From assembly GCA_963082875.1 (NCBI GenBank), contig OY720100.1:10106001-10170000 (forward strand): DNA of 64,000 nt. The letters are read 5' to 3'. The position numbers and the translations under genes are program-made. Positions 11,630 to 24,600 of the stretch are shown here, piece after piece. Each line of letters begins with the position of its first letter. Positions within the stretch are counted from its first letter, which is position 1. A model generated the notes under the pieces. The model did not search any database and was not told the origin of the DNA. It was given only the letters and a program-made list of their open reading frames with translations. This DNA is from Corella eumyota (Eukaryota > Chordata > Ascidiacea > Phlebobranchia > Corellidae).

Positions 11630-13888
11630 ATTTATTTTGTGTGGTCTAAAACAAAGAGTGAGGGGACCTCCGCAGCGAGACAGACTGAATATGGGTTCTA
11701 ATTACATCCTTGTTATAGTTCTTCTTTATAAATAATTTCGATAAACTTTTGATTAAAAGTATTTAAAGATTTTGTTTAAATTTTAGTTTACAAAATAGAA
11801 AAAACAATGGCTTTGTTTTGTTGTCGCTATTTCGTAGCGACAATCAATCGGAGATGCGTGATACACAGTATGCTAGAAAACTACATAGAAGTCGCATGAA
11901 ATAAAAAACATTTACCAAATTAAATTACCCTGCAGATTTCTTTTACCTGAAGTTAAATCTAAAAATACTACAATAAAACACTTTTTAAAAAAACTATTAG
12001 TACAGTTTATTATTAATACTATCTAATGAATATTTTCCCCCTTTTGAAATCTTTTAAAATTCCGCATAATTTTAAAAGCAACTATAACAGCTATCTGCGA
12101 ATGTTAATTTGTTGCAAATGCTACATAACAACTAAATTGTGCTATTATTTAAAACAGTATTACATGCGATATCTTCTAATCTTACGTTTTAACTATCTAA
12201 CTGAGTTTATTTTGGAAACAGAAAACAGAGTGAAAGTCTATTCTGTTGGGTCGACAAATAATTTCCTTTTAATTTTATTATATCTGTAAAATACTATGAC
12301 TTATTCCATTCCTAATGTTTCAGTTTAAATTTTATATTGGTTGTTAAACATTAAGAAACAGTATGAGTTATCTTAAACTAGTAGTTTTAAACAAAATTTA
12401 TGTCGAAAACGATAATTTCTTTTTTGTCAGCGATATTGTTAACAAAGTATAGAATGTAATCCCTCTACAGTATGGTGTCATTATTTTTTTTTGATACATT
12501 TATATATCGCTAATGTGGAAAAGCTATGATGCAGCCAATTAATATAAAAACGACGTTATGTCTTGTATGTCAATAATAAAACAAAGTTCTTTGTAGCTTA
12601 TCCTTATTAAGTTACATTTTGTTTTGGCTTATAAATATTATCTGGTTTGTCAAGCATCTTTTTTGCAAAAATAGCAACCAAAAACTTAGAAAAGGCTAAA
12701 TAACTGAATTTTTCTATGTTTTTAAGCATAAGCATTCGAAGATGACATAACAAGTCATATGACGCGTGAGCGTCAAAATTTTCACTTTATGTGATTTTAT
12801 AAACTTTAAACACCGATACATTTAATGTTACTAGTTTATAGAAATTTTATAGATATTCTTGTGCAAGTCGAAAGACTTAAAAATATAAATCCTTTGGTAA
12901 ATATAATTAAAATATAAATCCTTTGGTTTAATAAGTTTTATCACTCCAAAATCTATGCTATTCTTCTTTGAGCCTGGGCTTTTCGTAAACCTTAGCCAAA
13001 AATTTGTGTTCGTCACTTTATCAAAAGCTTCGGCAATTAAAATCAAAAAACTATTAGCATCCTTTCGTAAAAAGCTCTATTAATAAACTTTTTTTATTAA
13101 TCCGTAATACATTAAATATGGGCTGATACATAACATCTTGTTGATAAATTTCCTTTTAACGAAATTTTGTGTTGTCAAATGTTTTTAAGCATCATCAGTG
13201 ACTTTATAGTAATAAAAGGTAAGGCTACCTTAATCGATATATAATCCAGTTTAAACTAATACAATTTTCTGACTAAATTCATGTTTAGTCACTATTTAAC
13301 AAAATCGTTCGTTGTAACGATGTTTCGTGTTATTTTTAAAACTTATATTTTATCTTCAATGTTTAACGTAAGACTATACAACAATTCAATAAATTTTACA
13401 AACAATCGAAGTTACTTAATATTCTTTAAACAATATAGACACCATCAACGAGATTGGCTACAATTTAAATAGTAAATTTAGTTTAATACAATTAAAATGT
13501 GTTCAAGAAATAAATAGGGTAATTTCGTAAATTTTAGATATCTAATTAATACAATTAGTAAAATAAATTATTCGATAACCTCCCGGCCGTAGTTAAAACG
13601 AAAATTTTGTTCATTCATTCATTCAATTTTATTTTCTTGTATACTTAAACTTAAGTTTATCAGGAGAACATAGGCTTTTATCTGCAACCCATAGAAGTTA
13701 AAAAAGGGTATTGCGGTAACGTTTCAAAATCAAAAAAATAAATAATTTGTTTAGATTGACTGCTAGCATTTTTAGTTATTTGTTCAGTTTTATACAAACA
13801 GGTTATTTTTTTTAATAGATACTTTAATGTCCAAAATAATAAATCTTGGTTTAAATGAAGTAAAATTAATAATTAACTAAAATAAACG
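11630..13888. other. Intergenic DNA upstream of the unknown gene and 3' of HADHB
   Basis: No gene is supported. A 9-bp-stem hairpin lies at 11821-11843 (stem TTGTCGCTA / TAGCGACAA, five-base loop). A short tandem phrase ATATAAATCCTTTGG occurs twice near 12883-12925. Short open frames here lack splice context or recognisable motifs. Confidence 0.45.
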
Positions 13889-16800
13889 CTAGTTGTCAGG
13901 ATGTCTTTCCATAATCATTGCATGTCCCTACACAAAAATAATTTTTTTTTTGTAAAAGTTACATAATTTGGGTGGCATAAAGAATTATTTTATTTTGATA
14001 AAACATTTTTTCTAATTAGGTTTTTAAAACAAAAAAATAAACTAATACTCACAATTCCACCAGCAGCACAAGCAGCTAACAGTGCAAAATGTCCATCTTC
14101 TGCCTTTAATCTATTTGCACTTGTTGAAACTAACCGACATCCAGTTGCTCCAAATGGATGACCAATCGACAAAGAACCTCCCCACAAATTAAGTTTTTCC
14201 ATTGGTGGGGCACCAACCTAGAATGTTAAGTTTATAACTATCTAAAAAGCCATAAGTTAAATTCCCACTGCTGTGCAGTGGGAAGCTTTAAAAGATGCAA
14301 ATATTTGCTGAGTCCAAAATCAAAAGATTAATTAAATGGAAAAATGCTTAGTGGTATTAAAAACTGCCAAAAGCAACTCAAGACCAAGTCGGTGTAGCAA
14401 TTGTTACTCTATATTTTATATTGTGAAGTCGGCCTTACCATATTGGGAATAAAAATGGACAATAAAACATTATATATTCTATGCTCAAACTATATTAAGT
14501 GAAACCAATTATTTATTCTGAAATATTTTTTTACCTTTTTTGGTCGATTCATGTAATTTGTAGCAAAGTAATCTGATTCCATTGCAGCCAAGTTTGAAAG
14601 AATTTGCCCCTTTTAATACATTTAAAAAGATAATTTACAATAGTATATACTCTCACACAAGTTAAAAAATCACATAATTAAAAATAAATCCTTACAGCAA
14701 ATGCTTCATGAAGTTCAAAAATATCAATGTCTTCCATTTTTAATCCAGCTTTTTCAAGAACTGTTGGTATGGCATATGCAGGGCCCAATAATAACTGATC
14801 TTTAGGGTCTTGGGACACATAAGTGTAATTTCTATATAAACAACATGGTTAGAAACATACAATCAATTTTCAAGATTACTAAGTTATGCTTTGGTTGTTT
14901 TTAAATTCATGAGTTAAACAGTTATAAACCTTAGATAAGCTTTTGGTTTATATCCCAATGCCTTTGCTTTTTGTTCTTCCATTAGGATTACGGCACTTGC
15001 ACCATCACTCTGTTAAAATATAAAATGTATTAAAGTGTTTGAATAAACTGTAACAAAAGAATATCTAATTTATGTCTAATTATTATTCATCGAACCGTCT
15101 ATGTGGTGCAGTGGTTAGAACACTTGGTTTTGCAACATAAGGTCACTGGTTTAACTTTCACAGCCACTATGGCTTAGTGCCCTTGACTAAGACTTTATAA
15201 ATGGTACAAACCTCTGCCAAGCTCAAAACCAATAAGCAGGTTAAGTACCTGGTAATGCCTTACAATATTTAAAACTGCTAAAGTCAACTAGAGACTAGGT
15301 TAAAATAAAAATAATGTTACCTTTTATTTTGATTGAGAATTCAGCTTTTCCTAATTAAGTATGAGATATCCAATAATATTTATAGCAAAAAATGCCTTTT
15401 AAAACATACCAAAAATGAAGAATTTGCAGCGGTGATAGTTCCATGTGGTTTTATAAAAGCAGCTTTCATTTTTGCCATCTTCTCTAATGGAGTTATTCTT
15501 ATTCCATTGTCTTTTGTTACAGGTTCTGCAACACCTATATACAATACAATAATTTAACACACCTGACATTCTTAGCCTTACTGATAAAATGGATTAAAAA
15601 AATTTATGTAACATTATTTTTAAAACACTTTTAAACAATGCTATATGATAAATTTAATATTAATTTGAAAATTAAACCTGGCACTTTATATTCTAAAACA
15701 TCTGATAAGTTTCCATTTTCTGTTGCGGCTTTTGCAAAGGTGTGTGAACGTAAAGCAAATTCGTCTTGAGCCTTTCTGGATATATTAAAAGCTGCACATA
15801 ATCTATCTGCAGAGTGTCCCATCACTTCATCTGTTGAAAATTCAGCAATGGCTGGAAGCTAGTAAACAATGCAGCACAAATTTAAGATAAATAATAGCAG
15901 CAAGGTTTGGTGGTCAGAAACTTCATACACTAAATGAGGTCCTGAGTTCAATCCCCAGTGATCTAATGCTGTAGCAACATTGAGTAAGGCACTGTAAATA
16001 GTACGAACTTCAAGCTGCCACAAGCAACTCAAGACTGGGTCCAAGTAGCTGTTTTTACTCTATGTTTCCCACATCAAGAATGAAATTAGATACAAAAAAA
16101 TGTATATCAAGTCTGTTATAAAGACCTTTAATTTTTTTTTTAAATCAGTTTTATTACCTCAGGAGTTAAATATTTAGGAAGAGAAGCTAAAATGGAACCA
16201 ACATGACCCATCATTCCCATGGTGGACTTTGTCTAAAAACAAAATCAATCTACCTTTTACCATTGGATTAACTTTCTTAAAAATTAAAAAAAATAAAACT
16301 ATTTTTTAAATCAAATTTAAATGTTTATACACCTAAACATTAAGGATATTACCTTGCTCATTTGAATTAATTTTTTTCTCATTATTCTAGGATACCTAAT
16401 AGGAACATCCGACATAAAGTCAACTCCGCCGGCAATAACTACATCTGATTGTCCACTAGCAATCAGATTTAAACCTTCACAAAAATATTATTATTAAATC
16501 AAATAATTGTTTCATAAAAAAGTTTTCTTGCATCTTTCTGTGTTATTTACCTGTAGTCATAGCCTGATTGGAAGAAATACATGCTTGTGTAACTGTATGT
16601 GCTGGAGTTTTGTTAGAAATTCCAGCGCCCAATGCAGCTTCTCTTGCAATATTTGCAGTCTTTGCTTCCTTTAAAGAAATGTTTTTTTATTTTATTAATA
16701 AGATTTTTTAATCCTTGAAAACTTGACTATTAGGTAACATAAATCATATTGGTGCCATATTTTTAATGCTGACATTTATAAATCCAAGTTCTAAGGTATT

Positions 16801-17561
16801 ATTGTGATTAACAAATATCTATTTGCTTATACCTGAATAACAGTTCCAACAATAACATAGTCAATGATATCCTTTGGCAACCGAGATTTTTCCAATAAAC
16901 CTTTGAAAGCTTCTCTTTGTAAATCATGAGGCATCAAATTGGTATACCTAACAATAAAAAAAAATGACTTTCAAAACAGAATGATTATACCTAAAAAATA
17001 AAATGTTTAACTTGTAGTTAACAAACCAAAAGGTTAAAGGTCTGTTAATCTGTATTTTTTTGATAACAGTTAGAAATAAAAAAATTCAGCTTTTTTACAA
17101 AATAACAAGGCAGATACTTACTGAGTTCCAGACATTAAAAAAGGAGTTCTTACACCCTCGACTAAAACCACATTTCTACCACCAGTAGTCTTTAGGACGG
17201 GTTTGTTCTTTTTAGCAGCATTATTTTTGGCAGCAAGACTTAAATTTCTAAAAGATCCTGCAAAATAAAATGTATATATATATATATATTTACTTTTTGG
17301 AGTGTTTAAAAAAATAAACCTGTGTAAAAACATAATTTTTTATAATGCTGCTATAACATTACCCATACAAAACTTACTGCACCTAATCACAAGGGTATAA
17401 TTAGAGAATACGTATAAGTCACAATGTGTAAAACCCATAAAACCAATAAGTTTTGGGCATTTTTTAATTTTATGACAGCAAGTTTTACAAAAAATCTTAC
17501 CTTGGTTGATTGAATTTATTGTAAAAGGTAGCTTTGTTGATATTTTTAAAACTTGAGCCAT
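13889..17561 (-). CDS. HADHB: Mitochondrial trifunctional protein beta subunit (3-ketoacyl-CoA thiolase)
   Basis: Cleaves long-chain 3-ketoacyl-CoA with CoA in the last step of each beta-oxidation round, in a complex with HADHA at the mitochondrial inner membrane. Minus-strand exons: 17501-17561, 17122-17257, 16833-16947, 16551-16668, 16353-16474, 16158-16232, 15678-15858, 15410-15534, 14930-15009, 14696-14831, 14535-14609, 14053-14217, 13889-13927. They encode 475 residues, against 474 in human. The N-terminus is basic and Ser/Thr-rich, as in a transit peptide. The nucleophile Cys134 lies in [21 protein letters not shown] is 379-383, GHPFGATGC has His428, and the CAAGG loop has Cys458, so all four thiolase motifs are intact. 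The short last exon encodes [12 protein letters not shown]. It is divergent to HADHA. Confidence 0.97.
14266..14460 (+). mobile_element. SINE copy in HADHB intron
   Basis: Between HADHB exons 14053-14217 and 14535-14609. Shows the family signatures CTGCCAAAAGCAACTCAAGA, CAAGTCGGTGTAGCAATTGT and a GAAGTCGGCCTTACC end. The left part is diverged. Confidence 0.6.
15092..15302 (+). mobile_element. SINE copy with tRNA-like head in HADHB intron
   Basis: Near-complete copy between exons 14930-15009 and 15410-15534. The head carries an A-box-like TGGTGCAGTGGTTAGAACAC and a B-box-like GGTCACTGGTTTAAC. The body CCCTTGACTAAGACTTTATA and the tail CAACTAGAGACTAGGTT follow. Confidence 0.75.
15886..16075 (+). 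mobile_element. SINE copy with tRNA-like head in HADHB intron
   Basis: Between exons 15678-15858 and 16158-16232. It has the head TGGTGGTCAGAAACTTC, a well-kept B-box-like GAGTTCAATCCC, the body TGTAGCAACATTGAGTAAGG and the tail CAACTCAAGACTGGGTCC. It is in the same orientation as the copy 0.6 kb away. Confidence 0.75.
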
Positions 17562-18600
17562 TGTTAGCGATAAATTTAAAAAAAAACACCAAACCCTTAA
17601 CTTGCTAATAAAAATTTGGAAGTTTTAAAGTGAAATACAAAAAGCAAATAGAATGTTTAAAATGAAATTATTATCAAAATATTTACAGAACCTGCAGTGT
17701 AACCTTACTAGAGTTTCTAATTTTAAAGTCAAAACTAGATTGGAACATCTAAAATGCATGTTTCGACACATAAGTAACTTTTAGGGCATCACACCAAGCA
17801 TTATGGAACTGTTTTTCCCATTTACAGATTTAACTAAAATTATTAAATTACAAAGCCGTTAACCAGCTATGCTGTGCAACGATTTCTATGTAATGCCTTT
17901 TTTAGTTTTCTCCAAAGCACAAAAAAGGGCCATATTTTAGGTGGTTAGATTTAAACAACATTTCCGAATCCCAATCAAATAATCGTAGTCGGTGAATGGT
18001 GAATGACTTATTTCAGTATTTGTGAAGCAAGCACATTCCCAGATCAAAATATAAAAAATTACCAACGTTGCTTTTAACATTTTTTGATTATTAAGGTAAA
18101 GAATTGCTGGTTGTTACTGCTTTATTCTTTGGAATTACAATTCTGCAAGCAAGGTCACTCGACACTAATAAAATAATGAAAAAAATATAATAAAATCCGT
18201 TCGTTGCATGACTTTCAATTTATCTCATAACTCAGCAAATTTTACGAAGTATTTTTAATTAAACAACTGTGTTTAATATTTAAATATTTCAATTATATGT
18301 AAGAAATATTTTTAAATGTATTTAGAATATTTTTTTATCTAAAAAATTAAGCTTATAGTTTAAATTTATAATTTAAAAAAATAATTTATGATATCATTAT
18401 TAATGACCTTTGGACCGGTATTCTTCACGCATGACTTACGTTTCTAAACCTATTCTAAAGTCATGAAAAGTTAAATTATGTTGTTTAAAAATAGTTAAAC
18501 TAAAGTAATTTGCGTTTTATTTAAAGTTAAAAAATTTTTTTGTTAGTAGAAACAAACTAGTTTTAATTTTCTTTGGTTTAATTGATCTAAAATCGAAGAA
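17562..18600. promoter_or_regulatory. Shared HADHB-HADHA intergenic region (putative bidirectional promoter)
   Basis: The only DNA between the two divergent start codons, 1039 bp. I see no strong TATA box, GC box or CpG-rich core. The inference rests on the head-to-head arrangement and on the need for the two subunits in fixed proportion. Confidence 0.55.
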
Positions 18601-21600
18601 ATGTCTTCTGTTTTTCGATGTTTAAACATTTTGGGGAATTCTAGTATTAAGAAAATAGGTAAATAGTTTTTTTTTTTAGAAAAAAAACATTCGGCTTGAA
18701 AATGCTATTTAAATTTTAGTATGAATAATAAAAATCCCAACATCATAGTTTAACAAGTATTTGACTAAAATATTTGGGAAAAAATGATATTAAAATCTAT
18801 TTCCTCTTGTTGTTTAGTTACATGCGACCTCAAATTATTTTTTTATACTTTTATTACCACAACTTATAAGCGGTTCCTCTAAATAGGCTGTGTGCAATGA
18901 GTGTAATTTAATAAAGGTAAAAAGTTTAATAAAGGTAAAAATGTACATATTGAAACGGTAACCAGACACTTCGGCCAACGAATACCTCAACACAAAGATT
19001 TTCCTCTAAAACAGCGGGGCATTGGAATTTTAATTACCGCGTTAATTTTTTTTATCTCATTATCTATGATCAGTTTTTCGGATAAGATTTGAAACGAAAT
19101 AAACAATAAATAGATATTTTTTTAATAAAGAATGTGCAAGAATAGGTTGTTTTTCAACTAAAACCTTTAAAAAGTTAGTTTAAAAGCTTGCGCTTATAGG
19201 CATCAGAAACGAATGCGTTGTTAAAACATGACGCATCGTGACAAAACTTGTCGTTTTTCAAACTGTCTAACATTATATAAAGAAATCATATTATCAATTT
19301 CTTTACTAAATTATAAGCAAAACAATGTTATTTGGCATTTAAACTATACTTGATGGGTAAATAGCCTATTGGCACAATTACACACATTGTCAGTTTGGTG
19401 ACAAGCTCACAAAACACACAGGTGTCTGCACACGTTTTTGGTTGGGCACATACTGACAGAGTCAAAAAAATACAACAAATAATCTGTTTGCAGAGTTGTG
19501 CATAACATCAGACAAAAAATAAAAAGTTAATTTTGTCCAACCTGACTTCTTTAAATGCCAACACTTAATCAGCAGCGTAATTACTAGGCGATTAAAAATC
19601 TATAATATCTCCAACTTTCACAGGCAACTTGAGACCTAGGTGGGGTAACTGTTGTTACCCCCTGCCAGTTTGACAAAGCCAGAACAAAAATAACTTTATC
19701 TGCGCAAACTTTATATTTAAATATTTAAACATTGCCGAATTGCACAGTCTTGCATTGCTTATTAGCTCATTCTAATTTTTTCAGTAATTTAAATAAAGTC
19801 AGCTTGAATAAAATTAACTTTCATTTTGTATAGTCTGACTGTTAAAGCAGTATTTTGTGAACGAACACTGTCAGACAATATGTAATTGTACAAACTGGCC
19901 ATTCCCTTCTAGTATTGTTTACCAATGAAACAATATGTATGTACATTTTTACCTTTATTACACTGATTACACTCATTGCACACATTGCACACAGCCTATT
20001 TAGAGGCACCCACTTATAAGTGTACATTATTCAAAAAAAAGGTGTTTTTTTTAAACTTTTTTTTCTATCCCAAATTTTTATTTTTGACTTTATTCTATTA
20101 TTGTTTAGCAATATTAATCATAATACTTAAACTTTTTTATTTAAGGTTTTGGAGTTAGATCAATGGCATCTTTTATGCAAGGTTTGTTATTTGGTTTTAT
20201 TTAATTAATTAGATTTTATCTCAAAATTGCAATATTTTTATATTTTATAGGAAAGCACATAAAGGTGGATTTGGATAATGATGTTGCTATTGTTCGACTA
20301 GACAAAAAAGATTCCAAAGTATTTTTTTTAAATTATGGTTGGAATGTTTTGAATAGTTTAAAAAACTGAATATCAAGATAATAAAATAACTTTTTGTTTT
20401 GTTGGACGCAAAAAGTAAAATATTTATTGCATTATTTTAACTAGGAAATATTCGTATATGAAGATATGACTATCATTTGTTTTTTTAGGTAAATACATTG
20501 AATAAGGAAGTTTTAGAGGATTTTGTTGAAGCATTTTCAAAGATTAAAGCTAGTGATGTAATCAAGTGTGCTGTTCTTATTTCTTCTAAGCCTGGTGGAT
20601 TTGTTGCTGGAGCCGACATTGAGTAAGTGATACTAAAGAAATCACAAAAGTTAAAATATATACTAACACTTTAGTTTAAGGAATATGCAAAAGCTTTTAC
20701 TATCTTTTAATGATTTTTAATTGTAGCTATTGTTTTCTACTATTGATTTATTTTTTTAAAAAGGGGGCTAATAGATGTAATGGAAAAGCGTGGGTTAATA
20801 ATGTGTTAGTATGAAGCCTGCATATTTTTAACTTTAATATTTTTTATTTATAATAAAAATATATTATTTAAATGCAGTATGTTGAAGAATGCCGGTGATG
20901 AAGAAGCAGTAAAGGGAATTTCGCTACAGGGTCAACAAATTTTTAACGAACTTGAAAATAGTGCGAAACCATTTGTAGCTGCCATTCATGGGGCTGCTCT
21001 TGGTGGTGGCCTAGAAGTAAGCATAACATTTTATTAACTTGTAAATTAACAAAAAGCTGAAATCTATGGCACTGTTTATTGGAGTACATATATGTATATA
21101 TATTTAAATTATTTTTATTTTATTAAATTAAAAGTTTTACAATTATCTAGTTGACTTTAGCCTGCCAGTATAGAATTGCTACAACTGATCGTAAAACTAA
21201 TCTTGGAGTACCTGAAGTAATGCTGGGTTTATTGCCAGGTAACAATAATTAGATAAATAAAGCAAATTGTAAGAAGAATACACAAATAACTAATAACTGT
21301 TATATTTTAGGTGTAAGAAAAAATAAAAATTTGTGTTTATTCCGTGTTTTAATTGCAGGTGCCGGTGGAACTCAACGGCTACTAAATTTGGTTGGAGTTC
21401 CTTCAGCATTAGACATGGCAATGACGGGGAAAAATATTAAGCCAAAAAAAGCTAAAAGAATGGGTTTAGTTCACCATCTTGTTGAACCATTAGGCAAGTT
21501 ATTGTGCTTACTATAAAAATATAAAAGTTGTTATTCAATTTGTAAGCTATAAAATTTTTAGTTTAGCTCTTGTTATAAGTTTACTGATTCAAAGGAAATG

Positions 21601-24600
21601 TAATTTTTTAGTACAGTATAGTACAGTAAGTACAGTATTAAGTTAGTTAAATTTTTGTAATTTTAAATCCTTTTAACTTTTTATTGTATAAAATGTTCAA
21701 TATTAATTAATTTTTACCATAGGACCTGGTGTAACCAACCCAGAGGAAGCAACTATGAAATATCTGGAAAAAGTTGCTGTTGAAACAGCACGAGGATTGG
21801 CGAATGGAACAGTTAAAACACCCCAAATTAAACATGCTTTGCAAGATCGTAAGCTTTTTTATATTACTACTACTCTTATGGTCAGGATTTTAATTGTCAT
21901 AATATGGTTGCAACTTTTTGGTAATATCCACCCCCACCACTAACATCAATGTATTTATTTTGCAGGGATGTAGTTATTGTTGAATAATCTCCATTAAATA
22001 TTTATCATAATTGGATTATAAGAGTTTATTTAAACAACAACCTACATTCCTTGGTTGCATATTTAAATTAAAACATTTATTTTGTTGGCTATAATTTGTT
22101 TTTTTCAAGGAATTATTGCTTCTCTTTTACAAAATGAATACTTTCGGAATTACTTTTTCAATAATATGGTGAAAGGAAAGGTTCTTAAACAAACAAAAGG
22201 ATTGTTTCCAGCTCCTATAACAATTGCTGATGTTAGTGCATGCTATGTTTAAATTTAAATAGAAATATCATGTTAGATTAGAATCTAGTTGACAACTAAA
22301 GACTCATGTGAAATAAACCTTGGGTTTTAAATTAATAGAATTTCTTACAGAAAGAAGCTTGAAACTAAAATGTATTTTTTTACTGTTAAAATTAAAGGTT
22401 ATAAAGGAAGGTGTTGTAAATGGATCGACAGCTGGTTATGCTGCTGAAGCTGATGGATTTGGAAAACTTTCGCAAACCAGACAATCTAAGGCTCTCATTG
22501 GCTTGTATGATGGACAAACCCATTGCAAGAAAAATAGATTTGGTGCACCACAGAGACCAGCAAAGTAAGTACCTAAAGCAGAAATCTTTTGATTCTTTTG
22601 ATTCTTAGTTTGTTTTACCATTGAATAGTTTTTTTAAATTTTCAATGCACTTTTTTGTATATTTTAAAATCTAGTTGTTGAAATAAAATTGGAATTTAAT
22701 TTTTAAATAAAGTAATGTTGCTGTTCTTGGGGCTGGTTTAATGGGAGCTGGCATTGCTCATGTTAGTTTAAACAAAGGTTACAAAACAGTTTTAAAAGAT
22801 TCGTTTAGTATTGGACTTGCAAAGGGCCAGGAACAAATTTACAAGGGATTTAACACTGCTGCGAAAAAAAAGAAAATAACAACGTAATTTTAAATTTTTT
22901 ACTTTTATTTTTGTAAAAATTAATTTGTTTCAACTACATATGAATATGTTTACTTCTAACTGGGTACTTTTTATGAGTTACCTTGTCTTTTTCATTTAGG
23001 GAATATTTTTTTAAAAGTCTTCTAACTTTTATATTTTAGCTTTATAGAGGCTAAAATCTAGATTTCGGAATTGTTTTTTAGATTTGAGAGAGACCAATTG
23101 ATGTCAAATCTAAATGCAACTTTGTCATATGATTCGCTTAAAAATAGTGACATTGTTATTGAAGCAGTTTTTGAAGACATCAATCTTAAACATCAAGTTA
23201 TTAAAGAAACTGAAGCGGTTTGTTATATTTTAAATAAATTTTTACTATGTTGTATTTTAAAATTATTCAGTTTTTAATATTTTTTTTGAAATAAGTAGGT
23301 TATTCCAGAACATTGTGTATTTGCTTCCAACACCTCTGCACTTCCAATTAGTGAAATAGCCAAGGCAAGCAAGAGGCCTGAAAAGGTTTGTAATGCTTTT
23401 AATGCTTAAAACAGCAACTTGAAGGTAAATTTGTGTTGCTATTTGAAATTTTGAGTTCTAAATAATTTAAATTATGCAGGTGATTGGAATGCATTACTTT
23501 TCACCTGTTGATAAAATGCAACTTTTGGAAATTATTACAACTGACAAAACATCGAAGGACACAACTGCTTCTGCTGTACAGGTCGGGCTGAAGCAAGGAA
23601 AACTTGTCATTGTTGTTAAGGTAAAGTTAGTTAAGTATTAAACCAATATTAAAAAATAGATATTAATTTACTTTTATTTATCTTCAATTCGAGAAGGTCA
23701 ACTTCACAACCTGAACATAGAGTAACACCTGTCCCCCCAACTCAGTTTTCAATTGACTTTAGTGGTTTTGGATTTTATAGATAATAATTGCCCGAAAATG
23801 AAGCTGATGATTAGGCATTGGCTTGAAAGAATTTCGTATTATTTATAGCACCTTACTTAAGGGCACTACAGCATAAAAGCAGTGGGAATCGAACCCAGGG
23901 TCAAGTGTTCTGACCACTACACTACACTACACTGCCGGTTTATAAATAATTTTCTCAATCAACCTGGTTATAAAGATGTTATAAAATTTTACTGCCCTTT
24001 AAATCTTAAAAAAATGATTTATTTGTACATACTAACCATACTTTAGTGTATTCATATTGTTTTAATAACTAAGCAACCAAATCATGTATTGTGTAATAAA
24101 GGATGGCCCAGGATTTTACACAACAAGGCTGTTAGCTCCAACTTTAAGTGAGGTGATAAGAATGTTACAAGAAGGAATTGGGCCACAAAAAATTGACAAA
24201 CTTGCAACCTCATTTGGTTTTCCTGTTGGAATTGCAACACTTTTGGATGAAGTATTTTTTTCAAAATTTTTCTAAACATGTTTGTTAAATTATAAAATAC
24301 TAAAAATATAGTTTAAACAAATCTCAAATTTTTTTTTTTTTTGATTTTTTATCTCTGTATATAATTTCATGCAAATCTGGTTAAACCAAAACAAAAAATA
24401 AAAATTTGAATTGCTAATAACAAATTTTAAGAATTGTGTTGTTGATTTGTTAAGGTTGGTATTGATGTAGCTGTGCATGTGTCTAATTATCTTGGAGGTG
24501 TGTTCAAAGAACGATTTGCTGGAGGTGATGTTGCTGTACTTGAAAAACTAGTCAACAGTGGCTGTGCAGGTTGTAATTTACTAGAAAGTTAACTTTAGGT

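Noticed and set aside
12831-13046. Open frame on the minus strand with a moderately protein-like start
   Set aside because: It ends in a small AT-rich tandem repeat, has no splice context and no recognisable motif.
17272-17290. TATATA run and similar AT microsatellites (also 9692-9711)
   Set aside because: Simple repeats in a very AT-rich genome, with no evident role.
23880-23942. Possible tRNA gene (good B box, A-box-like sequence)
   Set aside because: The same sequence heads a dispersed element with a common body and tail, and the acceptor stem does not pair. It is a SINE head.
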